This document shows positions 1 to 7,450 of a stretch of 64,000 bases of DNA, piece by piece (the first letter of the stretch is position 1; each line of letters begins with the position of its first letter). Both the position numbers and the translations under genes were made by a program. The stretch covers positions 186,001-250,000 of the forward strand of contig NZ_LGTQ01000005.1 in the NCBI RefSeq assembly GCF_001306455.1, in the 5' to 3' direction. Origin of the DNA: Jiulongibacter sediminis. Its GTDB lineage: Bacteria; Bacteroidota; Bacteroidia; Cytophagales; Spirosomataceae. The notes below the pieces were generated by a model. It searched no databases and had not been told where the DNA came from. It saw only the letters and a program-made list of their open reading frames with translations.

Positions 1-1362
1 ACCATGAATTTCCGGTTCACTGTTCGTGACAATCAGCCTTCTGGTGGTGGTCTTGACTCCGAAGCTTTGGTGGTGACTGTCAGCAATACGGGTCCTTTTG
101 AGATAACTAGTCATAGTACCACTTCAACCATAGCAGCCGGAAGCTCTTTTGCGGTCGCATGGGCTGTAAACGGTACTCAAGCTTTGTCAGCAAATGTTAA
201 AATTTCCATGTCTGTTGATGGTTATGATTATCCAATAGAACTATTGGCATCTACACCTAATGACGGTTCGGCCTCAGTCACAATTCCAGGTAATTTTCCA
301 GCCACTACCAAAGCAAGAATTAAGATCTCCAGCCTCGGAGGAAATGGTTATGAATGGTTTGATGTCAATAATGCAAATTTGACGATTACTTCAGCCTGCT
401 CTGCCGTTACCAATTTTATTTGTCCTCCTAATGCTTTAACGAGTACTTCAGGAAATGGAGCTTTGAATATGGGGCTGGGTAATTTTACCGGAGATAAACT
501 GAATTCTCCTCTAACAAATGGATTTCCGGGACCGTCAAGTAAAGGAATGTATGTCTATACGGATCAGACTAAAACAGCTTGCCATCTGGCCTGGTCATTA
601 AATGCTATTGTTGTCAAAATTCGTGTGGCTACTACCGGAGAGTATACCATTGGGGCAGGAACAACTGGCTCATCTTCGGCTTCAACTACTGTATCTTCCA
701 TTTATAACTCATCAACGTTTTCTTGTTCTTCTTTTTTAGGTTCAAACGGTTCTGGGGCGGTTAGCTGGTCCGGTTCTTATTCGTTAACATTGAATGCCTG
801 TACAGACTACTGGGTTGCTTTTTACAGGGTATTTGGTGATGAGACTGCTCTAAATGCTACCATAAGTGGACCGGGAGAAATTTATAATGTAGGAAACACT
901 CCCGCTGGCTTCAGCTATACTTATGTAGCCTTTAATAATAGTACTGGAAAAGCCGCGGCCATTTCGTCGACTTCTAACTTTACCAGTCTGGGGGGCGGCA
1001 ACTTTTCAATAAAAGGCCTTCTTTATGAAAATGCTTTTAACCCAGCTACTTATAATGGTAATTCCGAGTCCAAATTTTATCAGTCGGGTTCTTGTATGCT
1101 TTTCAGTTCAAATACAAAACCAGTCACGGTGATTGCCCCTCCTTGTCCGACAAGCACTTCACTAGTGAGTGCTTCCAATGATATTTCATCAGGTACTTTG
1201 GTCTATCAAACCAGTAATTCCACCGCCCCTGGTCTCATTCAGGCAACGAATCAAATCACTGGTGGAAATGTAACCTACGATGCCGGTATGAAGGTGGAAA
1301 TGAATCCTGGATTTAAAGTAGAAAATGCAGTTTTCGAAGCAAAGATTGGTGGCTGTAATTAA
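1..1362 (+). CDS. C-terminal part of a large secreted protein (5' end outside window)
   Basis: The frame is already open at the first base, so the gene starts upstream; 453 codons are visible. The first part (about residues 1-130, with a GGG-LDSEALVVTV strand and a WAVNGT/VKISMSVDG segment) resembles the beta-sandwich tail of secreted Bacteroidota metalloproteases of the reprolysin type. A Thr/Ser/Gly-rich middle follows. The last 60 residues (ATNQITGGNVTYDAGMKVEMNPGFKVE) match the short beta-coil segment that ends many exported proteins of Cytophagales. No catalytic domain is in view, so the activity cannot be assigned; a secreted protease is an inference from the tail only. Confidence 0.7.
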   Translation, partial: TMNFRFTVRDNQPSGGGLDSEALVVTVSNTGPFEITSHSTTSTIAAGSSFAVAWAVNGTQALSANVKISMSVDGYDYPIELLASTPNDGSASVTIPGNFPATTKARIKISSLGGNGYEWFDVNNANLTITSACSAVTNFICPPNALTSTSGNGALNMGLGNFTGDKLNSPLTNGFPGPSSKGMYVYTDQTKTACHLAWSLNAIVVKIRVATTGEYTIGAGTTGSSSASTTVSSIYNSSTFSCSSFLGSNGSGAVSWSGSYSLTLNACTDYWVAFYRVFGDETALNATISGPGEIYNVGNTPAGFSYTYVAFNNSTGKAAAISSTSNFTSLGGGNFSIKGLLYENAFNPATYNGNSESKFYQSGSCMLFSSNTKPVTVIAPPCPTSTSLVSASNDISSGTLVYQTSNSTAPGLIQATNQITGGNVTYDAGMKVEMNPGFKVENAVFEAKIGGCN

Positions 1363-1454
1363 TTGGTCTGTGTGTCAAAATTGAAGTCTGCCTCCTTTAA
1401 AAAGTGCAATTAATTGCCGTATTTTGCAGCCTGTTTTCAAAGGAAAGGAAATCT

Positions 1455-2342
1455 ATGAGTACAAAACTAAAAGGAGTAGGAGCTGCATTAATCACGCCAT
1501 TTAATGAAGACCTGAGTATTGATTTTGATGGCCTCAAAAAGGTCATCGATTTTATTTCAAACGAAGGTTGTGATTACTTGGTGGTTAATGGTACCACGGG
1601 AGAATCGGCAACGACAACAGCTGCTGAAAAGGCTGAGCTTCTGGCTTTTGTTAAGGCCAATAATCCCAAAAACCTTCCTTTAGTTTATGGTGCCGGTGGG
1701 AATAATACGGCCGCCGTTATTGAGCACATTAAGAATACCGACTTTGAGGGTGTAGAAGCTCTATTAAGTGTTTGCCCGTATTATAATAAGCCACCTCAGG
1801 CGGGCCTAATAGCCCACTTTGAAGCCATTGCGGATGCTTCTCCGGTTCCTGTGATTCTATATAACGTACCAGGAAGAACGGTCACTTCGTTGTCTTTGGA
1901 GACCATTCTTCATCTGGCAAAACACCCGAATATTATCGCCTTAAAAGATGCTACCAGCTCCCTGGAGCAGGCAATGACATTAACCTATTCTGTGCCAAAA
2001 GACTTTATCCTGCTTTCAGGCGATGATAATTTGGTAACACCTCAGGTTTCTATGGGCTATCAGGGTGTAATTTCCGTGATTGCCAACGGCTTCCCGAAAG
2101 AGTTTCATGAGATGACCTGGGCAGCTCTGAATGGAGACTTTGAAAAGGCAGCGGCCTATCAAAGACGCTTCCTCATTTTTGATGATCTGTTGTACAGAGA
2201 GTCAAACCCAGTTGGTATCAAGAAAGTCTGTGCAATCAGAGGACTATGCGATGCCCGCTTGCGACTACCATTAGTAGAAGCTTCAAAAGGCTTGGGTGAA
2301 CTACTAGAAAAAGCTATGAAAGACGAAGGCTTCCTGGCATAA
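1455..2342 (+). CDS. dapA: 4-hydroxy-tetrahydrodipicolinate synthase
   Basis: Condenses pyruvate with aspartate semialdehyde in the first committed step of lysine and diaminopimelate synthesis in the cytoplasm. The 295-residue protein is a full-length TIM barrel. It shows the GTTGE motif near residue 45, the proton-relay Tyr136 in ILYNVPGRT and the Schiff-base Lys164 in IALKDATSS. The start at 1455 is chosen because AGGAAAGGA lies just upstream and homologues begin close to the GVGAALITPF strand; the frame is open for 17 more codons upstream. The PAP2 gene follows after one base, so the two are probably cotranscribed. Its substrate is a product of the pathway begun by thrA, encoded convergently nearby. 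Confidence 0.95.
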   Translation: MSTKLKGVGAALITPFNEDLSIDFDGLKKVIDFISNEGCDYLVVNGTTGESATTTAAEKAELLAFVKANNPKNLPLVYGAGGNNTAAVIEHIKNTDFEGVEALLSVCPYYNKPPQAGLIAHFEAIADASPVPVILYNVPGRTVTSLSLETILHLAKHPNIIALKDATSSLEQAMTLTYSVPKDFILLSGDDNLVTPQVSMGYQGVISVIANGFPKEFHEMTWAALNGDFEKAAAYQRRFLIFDDLLYRESNPVGIKKVCAIRGLCDARLRLPLVEASKGLGELLEKAMKDEGFLA

Positions 2343-2343
2343 T

Positions 2344-2922
2344 ATGCGATTTCTCCTGCCATTTATGCTTCTGACTGGCTTTTGGGCAAAGGCCCAAAGT
2401 CTTGATGAACGAATGGTACTTGATATAAATACCAACCGGAATACGGCCTTCGACGAATTCAATTTTCATTTGAGTCAATCCGCTGATTACGTGGCTGTGG
2501 CTACACCGGCTTCACTTTTGTTAGTTGGTTTTATTCGTGATGATCAAACCTTGAAACGTAGAGGTCTTGAATCTGCCATAGCTGTTCTGGGTTCCTACGG
2601 AGCCGGTTATATCATGAAAAACAGCATCAAGCTTGAGCGTCCTTTTATCACTAATTCCTTAATAATTCCAGTTAGAAGAAAGGATGGATACTCTATGCCA
2701 TCCGGCAGTGCAGCTGTTGCCTTTGCTTCCGCCACTTCACTGACCCATACTTTCCCGAAATGGTATGTAGCTGTGCCTTCATTTGGCTATGCCGGAGCCG
2801 TGGCTTATGCCCGGGTACGCTCTGGTGAGCATTATCCTTCTGATGCTTTGGTTGGGGCAGTTATTGGGACTGGCTCCGTGTGGATCAGCCATAAATTGAT
2901 GAAGCTGATTAATAAGAATTAG
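2344..2922 (+). CDS. PAP2-family phosphatase with altered motif 2
   Basis: A 192-residue protein with an N-terminal signal peptide (ends near AKAQS) and three hydrophobic segments, typical of PAP2 lipid phosphatases acting at the membrane. Motif 1 (K-x6-RP in KNSIKLERP) and motif 3 (R-x5-H-x3-D in ARVRSGEHYPSD) are present. Motif 2 reads PSGS where the family normally has PSGH, so the histidine thought to protonate the leaving group is missing. The nucleophilic His of motif 3 is kept. It may dephosphorylate undecaprenyl pyrophosphate or a phosphatidic acid, but the substrate is unknown. It starts one base after dapA and its stop overlaps the convergent GNAT stop. Confidence 0.8.
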   Translation: MRFLLPFMLLTGFWAKAQSLDERMVLDINTNRNTAFDEFNFHLSQSADYVAVATPASLLLVGFIRDDQTLKRRGLESAIAVLGSYGAGYIMKNSIKLERPFITNSLIIPVRRKDGYSMPSGSAAVAFASATSLTHTFPKWYVAVPSFGYAGAVAYARVRSGEHYPSDALVGAVIGTGSVWISHKLMKLINKN

Positions 2923-3440
2923 GCTATCCGCTGGGGCCTATCCTCCCAGAGTAAAACATCCACTTCCACTTCATTCCCGGCCTGTGATTTTTCAAAGTGG
3001 GTATCAATGACTTTCCCGCCTAAATTCAGATAGAATTGTTTTGAGGCTTTGTTTTCTGAAAGAACACTAAGGTAGAGCGATTGTTCAGGTCGCTGTGATT
3101 TTACCCAATCAAAACTTTGTTGCATGAGCTGAAGGCCAAGTCCCCGTCCATGAAAGTCACTTCGGACGTGGAGATTATCCAGCAAAGCTCCGTTTTGAGG
3201 GTCATGATCTAGAAAGGTGCACGCAAAAGCCACAAGCTCATTGTTTTCCTCAACAAGGATAACCTTTCTCAGTGAATTACCTTTTGAGAATCGCTCTTTC
3301 CAGACGTTTAAGCGGTCTTTTTCAATGGCTTTACCAAAATAATCCTCATCGAAAATGCCACTGTAGTGCTCTCGCCAGCTTCGGGTATGCAGAGCTGCAA
3401 TGCTGGTAAAATCACCGGAAAGAGCATCTCTGAAGATCAT
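2919..3440 (-). CDS. GNAT-family N-acetyltransferase
   Basis: A 173-residue single-domain acetyltransferase. The acetyl-CoA loop is seen in HVRSDFHGRGLGLQLMQ (the R/Q-x-x-G-x-G/A motif A) around residues 95-110, followed by the motif B strand LYLSVLSENKASKQFYLNLGG. The substrate cannot be told. It lies 11 bases behind thrB on the same strand, in the place where Bacteroidota often carry thrC, and so is probably the last gene of the thrA-thrB transcript. The stop codon overlaps that of the convergent PAP2 gene (shared TTAG). Confidence 0.85.
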   Translation of the reverse strand: MIFRDALSGDFTSIAALHTRSWREHYSGIFDEDYFGKAIEKDRLNVWKERFSKGNSLRKVILVEENNELVAFACTFLDHDPQNGALLDNLHVRSDFHGRGLGLQLMQQSFDWVKSQRPEQSLYLSVLSENKASKQFYLNLGGKVIDTHFEKSQAGNEVEVDVLLWEDRPQRIA

Positions 3441-3451
3441 TTGAAAAGAAT

Positions 3452-4384
3452 TTAATCTAGAATACGTGGACCGCTCTGATTGATTTTTGAGACAAAAAGA
3501 TTGGTGTCAATTTCACCCTGATTGAAAACCTTTTTCATCGCCTGTCCGACTTTTTCGGCCGTTTCTTTGCCCTCGCTAAAAGCAAAAATTGATGGACCCG
3601 CACCTGAAATACTGGCTCCCAAAGCTCCGTTAGAGATCGCCGTTTCCTTTACTTCATTGAAATAAGGAATCAGGATAGAGCGGTTGGGCTCAATCAGATA
3701 GTCGGTCATCGAGCGACCTATTAAAGGATAATCATCGGTCATTAATCCAACCACTAAGCCAGCCACATTACCCGTTTGAGCGATGATTTTTTTGAGGATA
3801 GCCTCCTGCTTTAAGATGATGCGGGCGTCTTTGGTATTGACCTCAATATCAGGGTGTACAATGGAAACGTAAAGGTTCTCAGGCGTATTGATTTTGACAA
3901 AATCAAGTGGTTCATAACTTCGGATGATCACAAAACCACCAAGTAGGGCTGGGGCCACGTTATCGGCATGAGCCGCACCACAGGCTACACGCTCGCCTTC
4001 CATGCTAAACGGAAGAAGCTCACCTGTGGCCATTGGTTCGCCCAATAATTTATTGGCTCCAAAAACACCGGCTACCGAGCTGGCTGAACTACTGCCCAAG
4101 CCGCTACCAAGAGGCATTTTCTTATGGAGTTTGATGTCAAAACCCTGCTTAATTCCAAGTTTTTCTAAATATCGAAGAATAGGAACGCTTACGGTGTTTT
4201 TCTCAGGATCTTTGGTCAGTTTGCCCTCATCTCCGGTAATTTCGGTGATAACGATTTGGTCGTCATCTCTTTTGGTGAGAACTACCTCATCACCGGGATT
4301 ATCAACGGCCAGGCCGAAAATATCAAAACCGCAGGCGACGTTCGCTACAGTAGCAGGGGCAAATATTCTTATACTTTCGGCCAA
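3452..4384 (-). CDS. thrB: Homoserine kinase
   Basis: GHMP-family kinase that phosphorylates homoserine on the way to threonine. The ATP-binding motif PLGSGLGSSSAS lies near residues 80-92, the N-terminal FAPATVANVACGFD is typical of bacterial ThrB, and the third GHMP motif is SGAGPSIFAF near the C-terminus. No ATG is available at the 5' end: a TTG at 4384 gives MAESIRIFAPAT, matching the usual length, while an earlier TTG at 4408 would add eight residues and start one base after the thrA stop. The 4384 start is preferred by comparison with the family. Cotranscribed with thrA. Confidence 0.93.
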   Translation of the reverse strand: MAESIRIFAPATVANVACGFDIFGLAVDNPGDEVVLTKRDDDQIVITEITGDEGKLTKDPEKNTVSVPILRYLEKLGIKQGFDIKLHKKMPLGSGLGSSSASSVAGVFGANKLLGEPMATGELLPFSMEGERVACGAAHADNVAPALLGGFVIIRSYEPLDFVKINTPENLYVSIVHPDIEVNTKDARIILKQEAILKKIIAQTGNVAGLVVGLMTDDYPLIGRSMTDYLIEPNRSILIPYFNEVKETAISNGALGASISGAGPSIFAFSEGKETAEKVGQAMKKVFNQGEIDTNLFVSKINQSGPRILD

Positions 4385-4409
4385 GTTTTTATTTCTTTTT
4401 GAATACAAT

Positions 4410-6866
4410 TTATTTCAGCATGGAGCTCAGGCTGATGATATCAGCAAAGACGCCCATGGCTGTTACCTCAGCACCAGCTCCCGGTCCTTTTACCACCAAA
4501 GGATTTGTTCTGTAACGCTCTGTTGTAAAAGCAATAATGTTCTCAGAACCAGCCAGATTGAAGAATGGGTGAGCTCTGCCGATGGCCTCAAGACCAATCG
4601 ATGCTTTTCCGTCTTTTAAACGGGCAATGTACCTCAATACCTCACCACGTTCTTTGGCTTCATTGATCAGGCTCTCAAAACGACTGTTATCTTTTGCCAG
4701 CTCGACATAAAAATCCTCCACAGAAGCGGCTTTGACACTGTCGTCATTCAATAATGGCTCGATTTTTACATCCTCCGGCTCCAGTTTTAAACCGGACTCG
4801 CGGGCGAGAATCAAAATCTTACGAGCCACGTCCATTCCACTCAAATCTTCACGCGGGTCAGGTTCGGTAAAGCCTTGAGCTTTTGCTTCCTTAACTACGT
4901 CTACAAAGCTTTGACCAGCTTCAAAATTATTGAAAATAAAGGCCAACGTGCCTGAAAGTACAGCCTCTATCTGATGAATTTCATCACCGCTGTTAATCAA
5001 TCCCTGAAGCGTATTGATAATCGGTAAGCCGGCTCCCACGTTGGTTTCGTAGAGAAACTGAACGTTATGTCTTCGGGCTGTGGTCTTCAGTTCATCATAA
5101 GCCTCCTGTGTGCTGCTATTTGCAACTTTATTTGGGGTAATGATGGAGATGTTGCTTTGCAGAATGCCTTTATAATGCTGTACGATGTCTTTATTGGCTG
5201 TAGAGTCAATGAAAACAGAGTTGGCGAGGTTGAGTTCTTTAACATCTGAGATAAATTCGCTCAGGTTGGCCTTTTCACCTTTCACTAATTCCTCTTTCCA
5301 CGAGCCTAGCTCAATACCTTCTTCGTTAATCACCATCTGGCGACTGTTGATGAGGCCGGTAATTTTGATATTGAGATTATTATTGGCTTTGAGATAGGCT
5401 GACTGCTTATTGATTTGACTCAAAAGCGTTTTGCCGATCAGGCCCGTCGGTCCAACAATAAATACATTAAGGGTAAAGCCATCGACCTCAAAGAAGCGTT
5501 CGTGAATAGCATTTAGGGCCTTGCTGATATCTTTTTTGCTGATCACCACAGAGATATTCAGCTCAGAAGAGCCCTGTGCCACGGCAACTACATTGATGCC
5601 GTTTCTTCCGAGAACAGAGAATAGTTTCCCTGAAGTGCCTGAACTTGATTTCATGCCTTCGCCTACAACAGCAATGATGGAAAGGTGCTCCTGAACTACG
5701 ACTTTATCGATGTCACCGGCGGCGATTTCCTGCTCAAAACCTTCTTCGATTAAATCTTTCACCCGCTCAGCGTCCGTCGGGTTAATGGCAAAACAAATGG
5801 AATGCTCAGATGAAGCCTGAGAGATCAGGATCACAGAAATATGGTTTGCAGCCAACAGGCTGAAAAGTTTCGCCGAAACACCGGCAACGCCAATCATTCC
5901 ATTCCCTTGCAAATTCACAAGGCTGATATCATCAATAGATGAAATGCCGGTTATAGAGTACGCCGTGCTGCCACTGTGTGATGAAACTGTAGTGCCGGGG
6001 TGCTCAGCATTGAACGTATTTAAAACTTTGACCGGAATCTGCTTTTGAAAAGCCGGTGTAAGGGAAGGTGGATAAATCACCTTTGCCCCGAAATGCGAAA
6101 GCTCCATCGCCTCGGCATAGGAAATCTGAGGAATGGTAAAGGCTTTTTTGACTTTTCTTGGGTCAGAAGTCATCATTCCGTTTACATCTGTCCAGATTTC
6201 TATAAGATCTGCGTTTAAAGCAGCTCCAATAATGGAAGCCGTATAGTCTGAACCACCTCTTCCTAATGTTGTAGTAACGCCAAGATCGTTTGTAGCTACA
6301 AAACCCGTTACACAAAGAACTCCGGAGTTCTCATTCGCCATTTTTTGAATGTTGGCGTCTGTAACCTCGAAATTGACGTTTGCGTTATTGAAATTGCTGT
6401 CTGTTTTAATGACCTCACGGGCATCAATAAAGCTGGCCTCTGTGCCTCTGGCATTCAGCGTCGCCGAAATGATGGTGGTGGAGAGTCTTTCTCCAAAACT
6501 CAAAAGCAGGTCCATCGTTCGCGGAGAAATGTCTCTGATCAGCGAGATTCCTCTCAACAAATCTTCAATTTCGTTGAAAATGACCTTGATTTTGGCGATC
6601 AAGCTGCTTTGTTGTTTTACTCCTATGAGTCCACGAATGGCATTGAAATGCCTTTCTTCTACAGAATGAAGGTGCTCTGAATACTCAGTATCGCCACTGG
6701 CCGCCATTTTGCCTATTTCAATGAAACGGTTGGTTACTCCACCCATAGCCGAGAAAACCACAGCCATACTGTGCCCTTCTTTTACATTGTTTTGGATGAT
6801 CTCAATGACCTGGTTGATGCTTTCAACCGTACCGACAGAAGTGCCGCCAAATTTTAAAACCTTCAT
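4410..6866 (-). CDS. thrA: Bifunctional aspartate kinase / homoserine dehydrogenase I
   Basis: 818 residues, the usual size of the fused enzyme. The aspartokinase part (about 1-300) starts with KFGGTSVG and contains the GRGGSDYTA motif. Two ACT-type regulatory segments follow (about 310-460), where threonine feedback would act. The homoserine dehydrogenase part (about 465-818) starts with the NAD(P)-binding strand VFIVGPTGLIGKTLL and contains NKVANS, the ETNVGAGLPII stretch and the catalytic-region signature EPDPREDLSGMDVARK. It supplies homoserine to the next gene, thrB. A -7 box lies about 90 bases upstream. Threonine synthase is not encoded nearby. Confidence 0.97.
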   Translation of the reverse strand: MKVLKFGGTSVGTVESINQVIEIIQNNVKEGHSMAVVFSAMGGVTNRFIEIGKMAASGDTEYSEHLHSVEERHFNAIRGLIGVKQQSSLIAKIKVIFNEIEDLLRGISLIRDISPRTMDLLLSFGERLSTTIISATLNARGTEASFIDAREVIKTDSNFNNANVNFEVTDANIQKMANENSGVLCVTGFVATNDLGVTTTLGRGGSDYTASIIGAALNADLIEIWTDVNGMMTSDPRKVKKAFTIPQISYAEAMELSHFGAKVIYPPSLTPAFQKQIPVKVLNTFNAEHPGTTVSSHSGSTAYSITGISSIDDISLVNLQGNGMIGVAGVSAKLFSLLAANHISVILISQASSEHSICFAINPTDAERVKDLIEEGFEQEIAAGDIDKVVVQEHLSIIAVVGEGMKSSSGTSGKLFSVLGRNGINVVAVAQGSSELNISVVISKKDISKALNAIHERFFEVDGFTLNVFIVGPTGLIGKTLLSQINKQSAYLKANNNLNIKITGLINSRQMVINEEGIELGSWKEELVKGEKANLSEFISDVKELNLANSVFIDSTANKDIVQHYKGILQSNISIITPNKVANSSTQEAYDELKTTARRHNVQFLYETNVGAGLPIINTLQGLINSGDEIHQIEAVLSGTLAFIFNNFEAGQSFVDVVKEAKAQGFTEPDPREDLSGMDVARKILILARESGLKLEPEDVKIEPLLNDDSVKAASVEDFYVELAKDNSRFESLINEAKERGEVLRYIARLKDGKASIGLEAIGRAHPFFNLAGSENIIAFTTERYRTNPLVVKGPGAGAEVTAMGVFADIISLSSMLK

Positions 6867-6957
6867 TCTTAGCGTTTAGAATATATATGAGCTTTAAAAG
6901 AATCATGCCATTTTGGGTAGCTGATTCACATTTTTAGCCCTGAAAAGCAAACGGCTG

Positions 6958-6965
6958 CAAATATA
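6958..6965 (-). promoter_or_regulatory. Candidate -7 box for the thr operon
   Basis: On the minus strand the sequence is TATATTTG, an exact match to the Bacteroidota -7 consensus TAnnTTTG. It would give a leader of about 85 bases before thrA. No clear -33 TTG is found at 19-21 bases, so the call rests on the -7 box and its position. Confidence 0.5.
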
Positions 6966-7057
6966 GGAATTATAGGTCTTCTGCTTTGCTAATCTTTTGA
7001 ATTATCATGCTTTTTAGATGCTTTGCAAAACGCTTTTAAGTCGCATTTGTATTATTC

Positions 7058-7075
7058 AATATCTAATTCGATATT
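7058..7075. promoter_or_regulatory. Palindromic operator candidate of the ArsR-type regulator
   Basis: AATATC-TAATTC-GATATT is an 18-bp dyad with 16 of 18 positions symmetric, 28 bases before the regulator's ATG. AT-rich dyads of this kind at their own promoter are typical ArsR/SmtB operators, so autorepression is likely. Binding itself is inference. Confidence 0.5.
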
Positions 7076-7103
7076 TGTTGAACTAATTAATGCTTTCCTT
7101 AAA

Positions 7104-7409
7104 ATGATAACGACTACATTCAAAGCCTTGAATGATGACACCCGACGCTCTATTATGGAGCTTTTGAAGCAAGGCGAAAAATCTGCCGGCGATATTGCCG
7201 GGGAGTTTAACATCTCGAAACCAAGTATTTCTCATCACCTTGATCTGCTCAAGCAGGCCAATCTTATCAAAGCTAAAAAGAAGGGACAGTACATCTATTA
7301 TTCTCTGCATACCCGCTCTTTAGAAGAGGTTTTCAGATGGTTTGTTCAGTTTAAGCCTGATGAAAGGGTGCACTTGAGAAAACCTAAAATCAGATTAGTG
7401 GCTTCCTGA
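7104..7409 (+). CDS. ArsR-family (SdpR-like) transcriptional regulator
   Basis: A 101-residue winged-helix protein. ATTFKALNDDTRRSIMELLKQG and the recognition-helix region ISKPSISHHLDLLKQANL, followed by the wing KKKGQYIYYSL, are close to the SdpR/ArsR-type autorepressor pattern. No metal-binding Cys pair (CxC) is present, so a metal sensor is unlikely. Start at ATG 7104 is chosen because homologues begin a few residues before FKALNDDTRR; the longer frame from 7023 would run through the operator dyad. An SdpI-type partner, often next to SdpR, is not seen here. Confidence 0.88.
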   Translation: MITTTFKALNDDTRRSIMELLKQGEKSAGDIAGEFNISKPSISHHLDLLKQANLIKAKKKGQYIYYSLHTRSLEEVFRWFVQFKPDERVHLRKPKIRLVAS

Positions 7410-7415
7410 TTAATT

Positions 7416-7447
7416 AAGCCCTTTCGGTTCTGGAAGGGCTTTTTTTT
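7416..7447 (+). terminator. Rho-independent terminator after the ArsR-type gene
   Basis: AAGCCCTT pairs with AAGGGCTT around a short loop and runs into eight T residues. It starts seven bases after the regulator stop and ends four bases before the convergent tamL stop. Confidence 0.85.
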
Positions 7448-7450
7448 GGT

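Noticed and set aside
4002..4619. 205-residue plus-strand open frame
   Set aside because: Antisense to thrB and the thrA 3' end, both well supported.
6867..6957. Threonine/isoleucine leader peptide and attenuator before thrA
   Set aside because: No Thr/Ile-rich short frame or terminator hairpin is visible in the leader.
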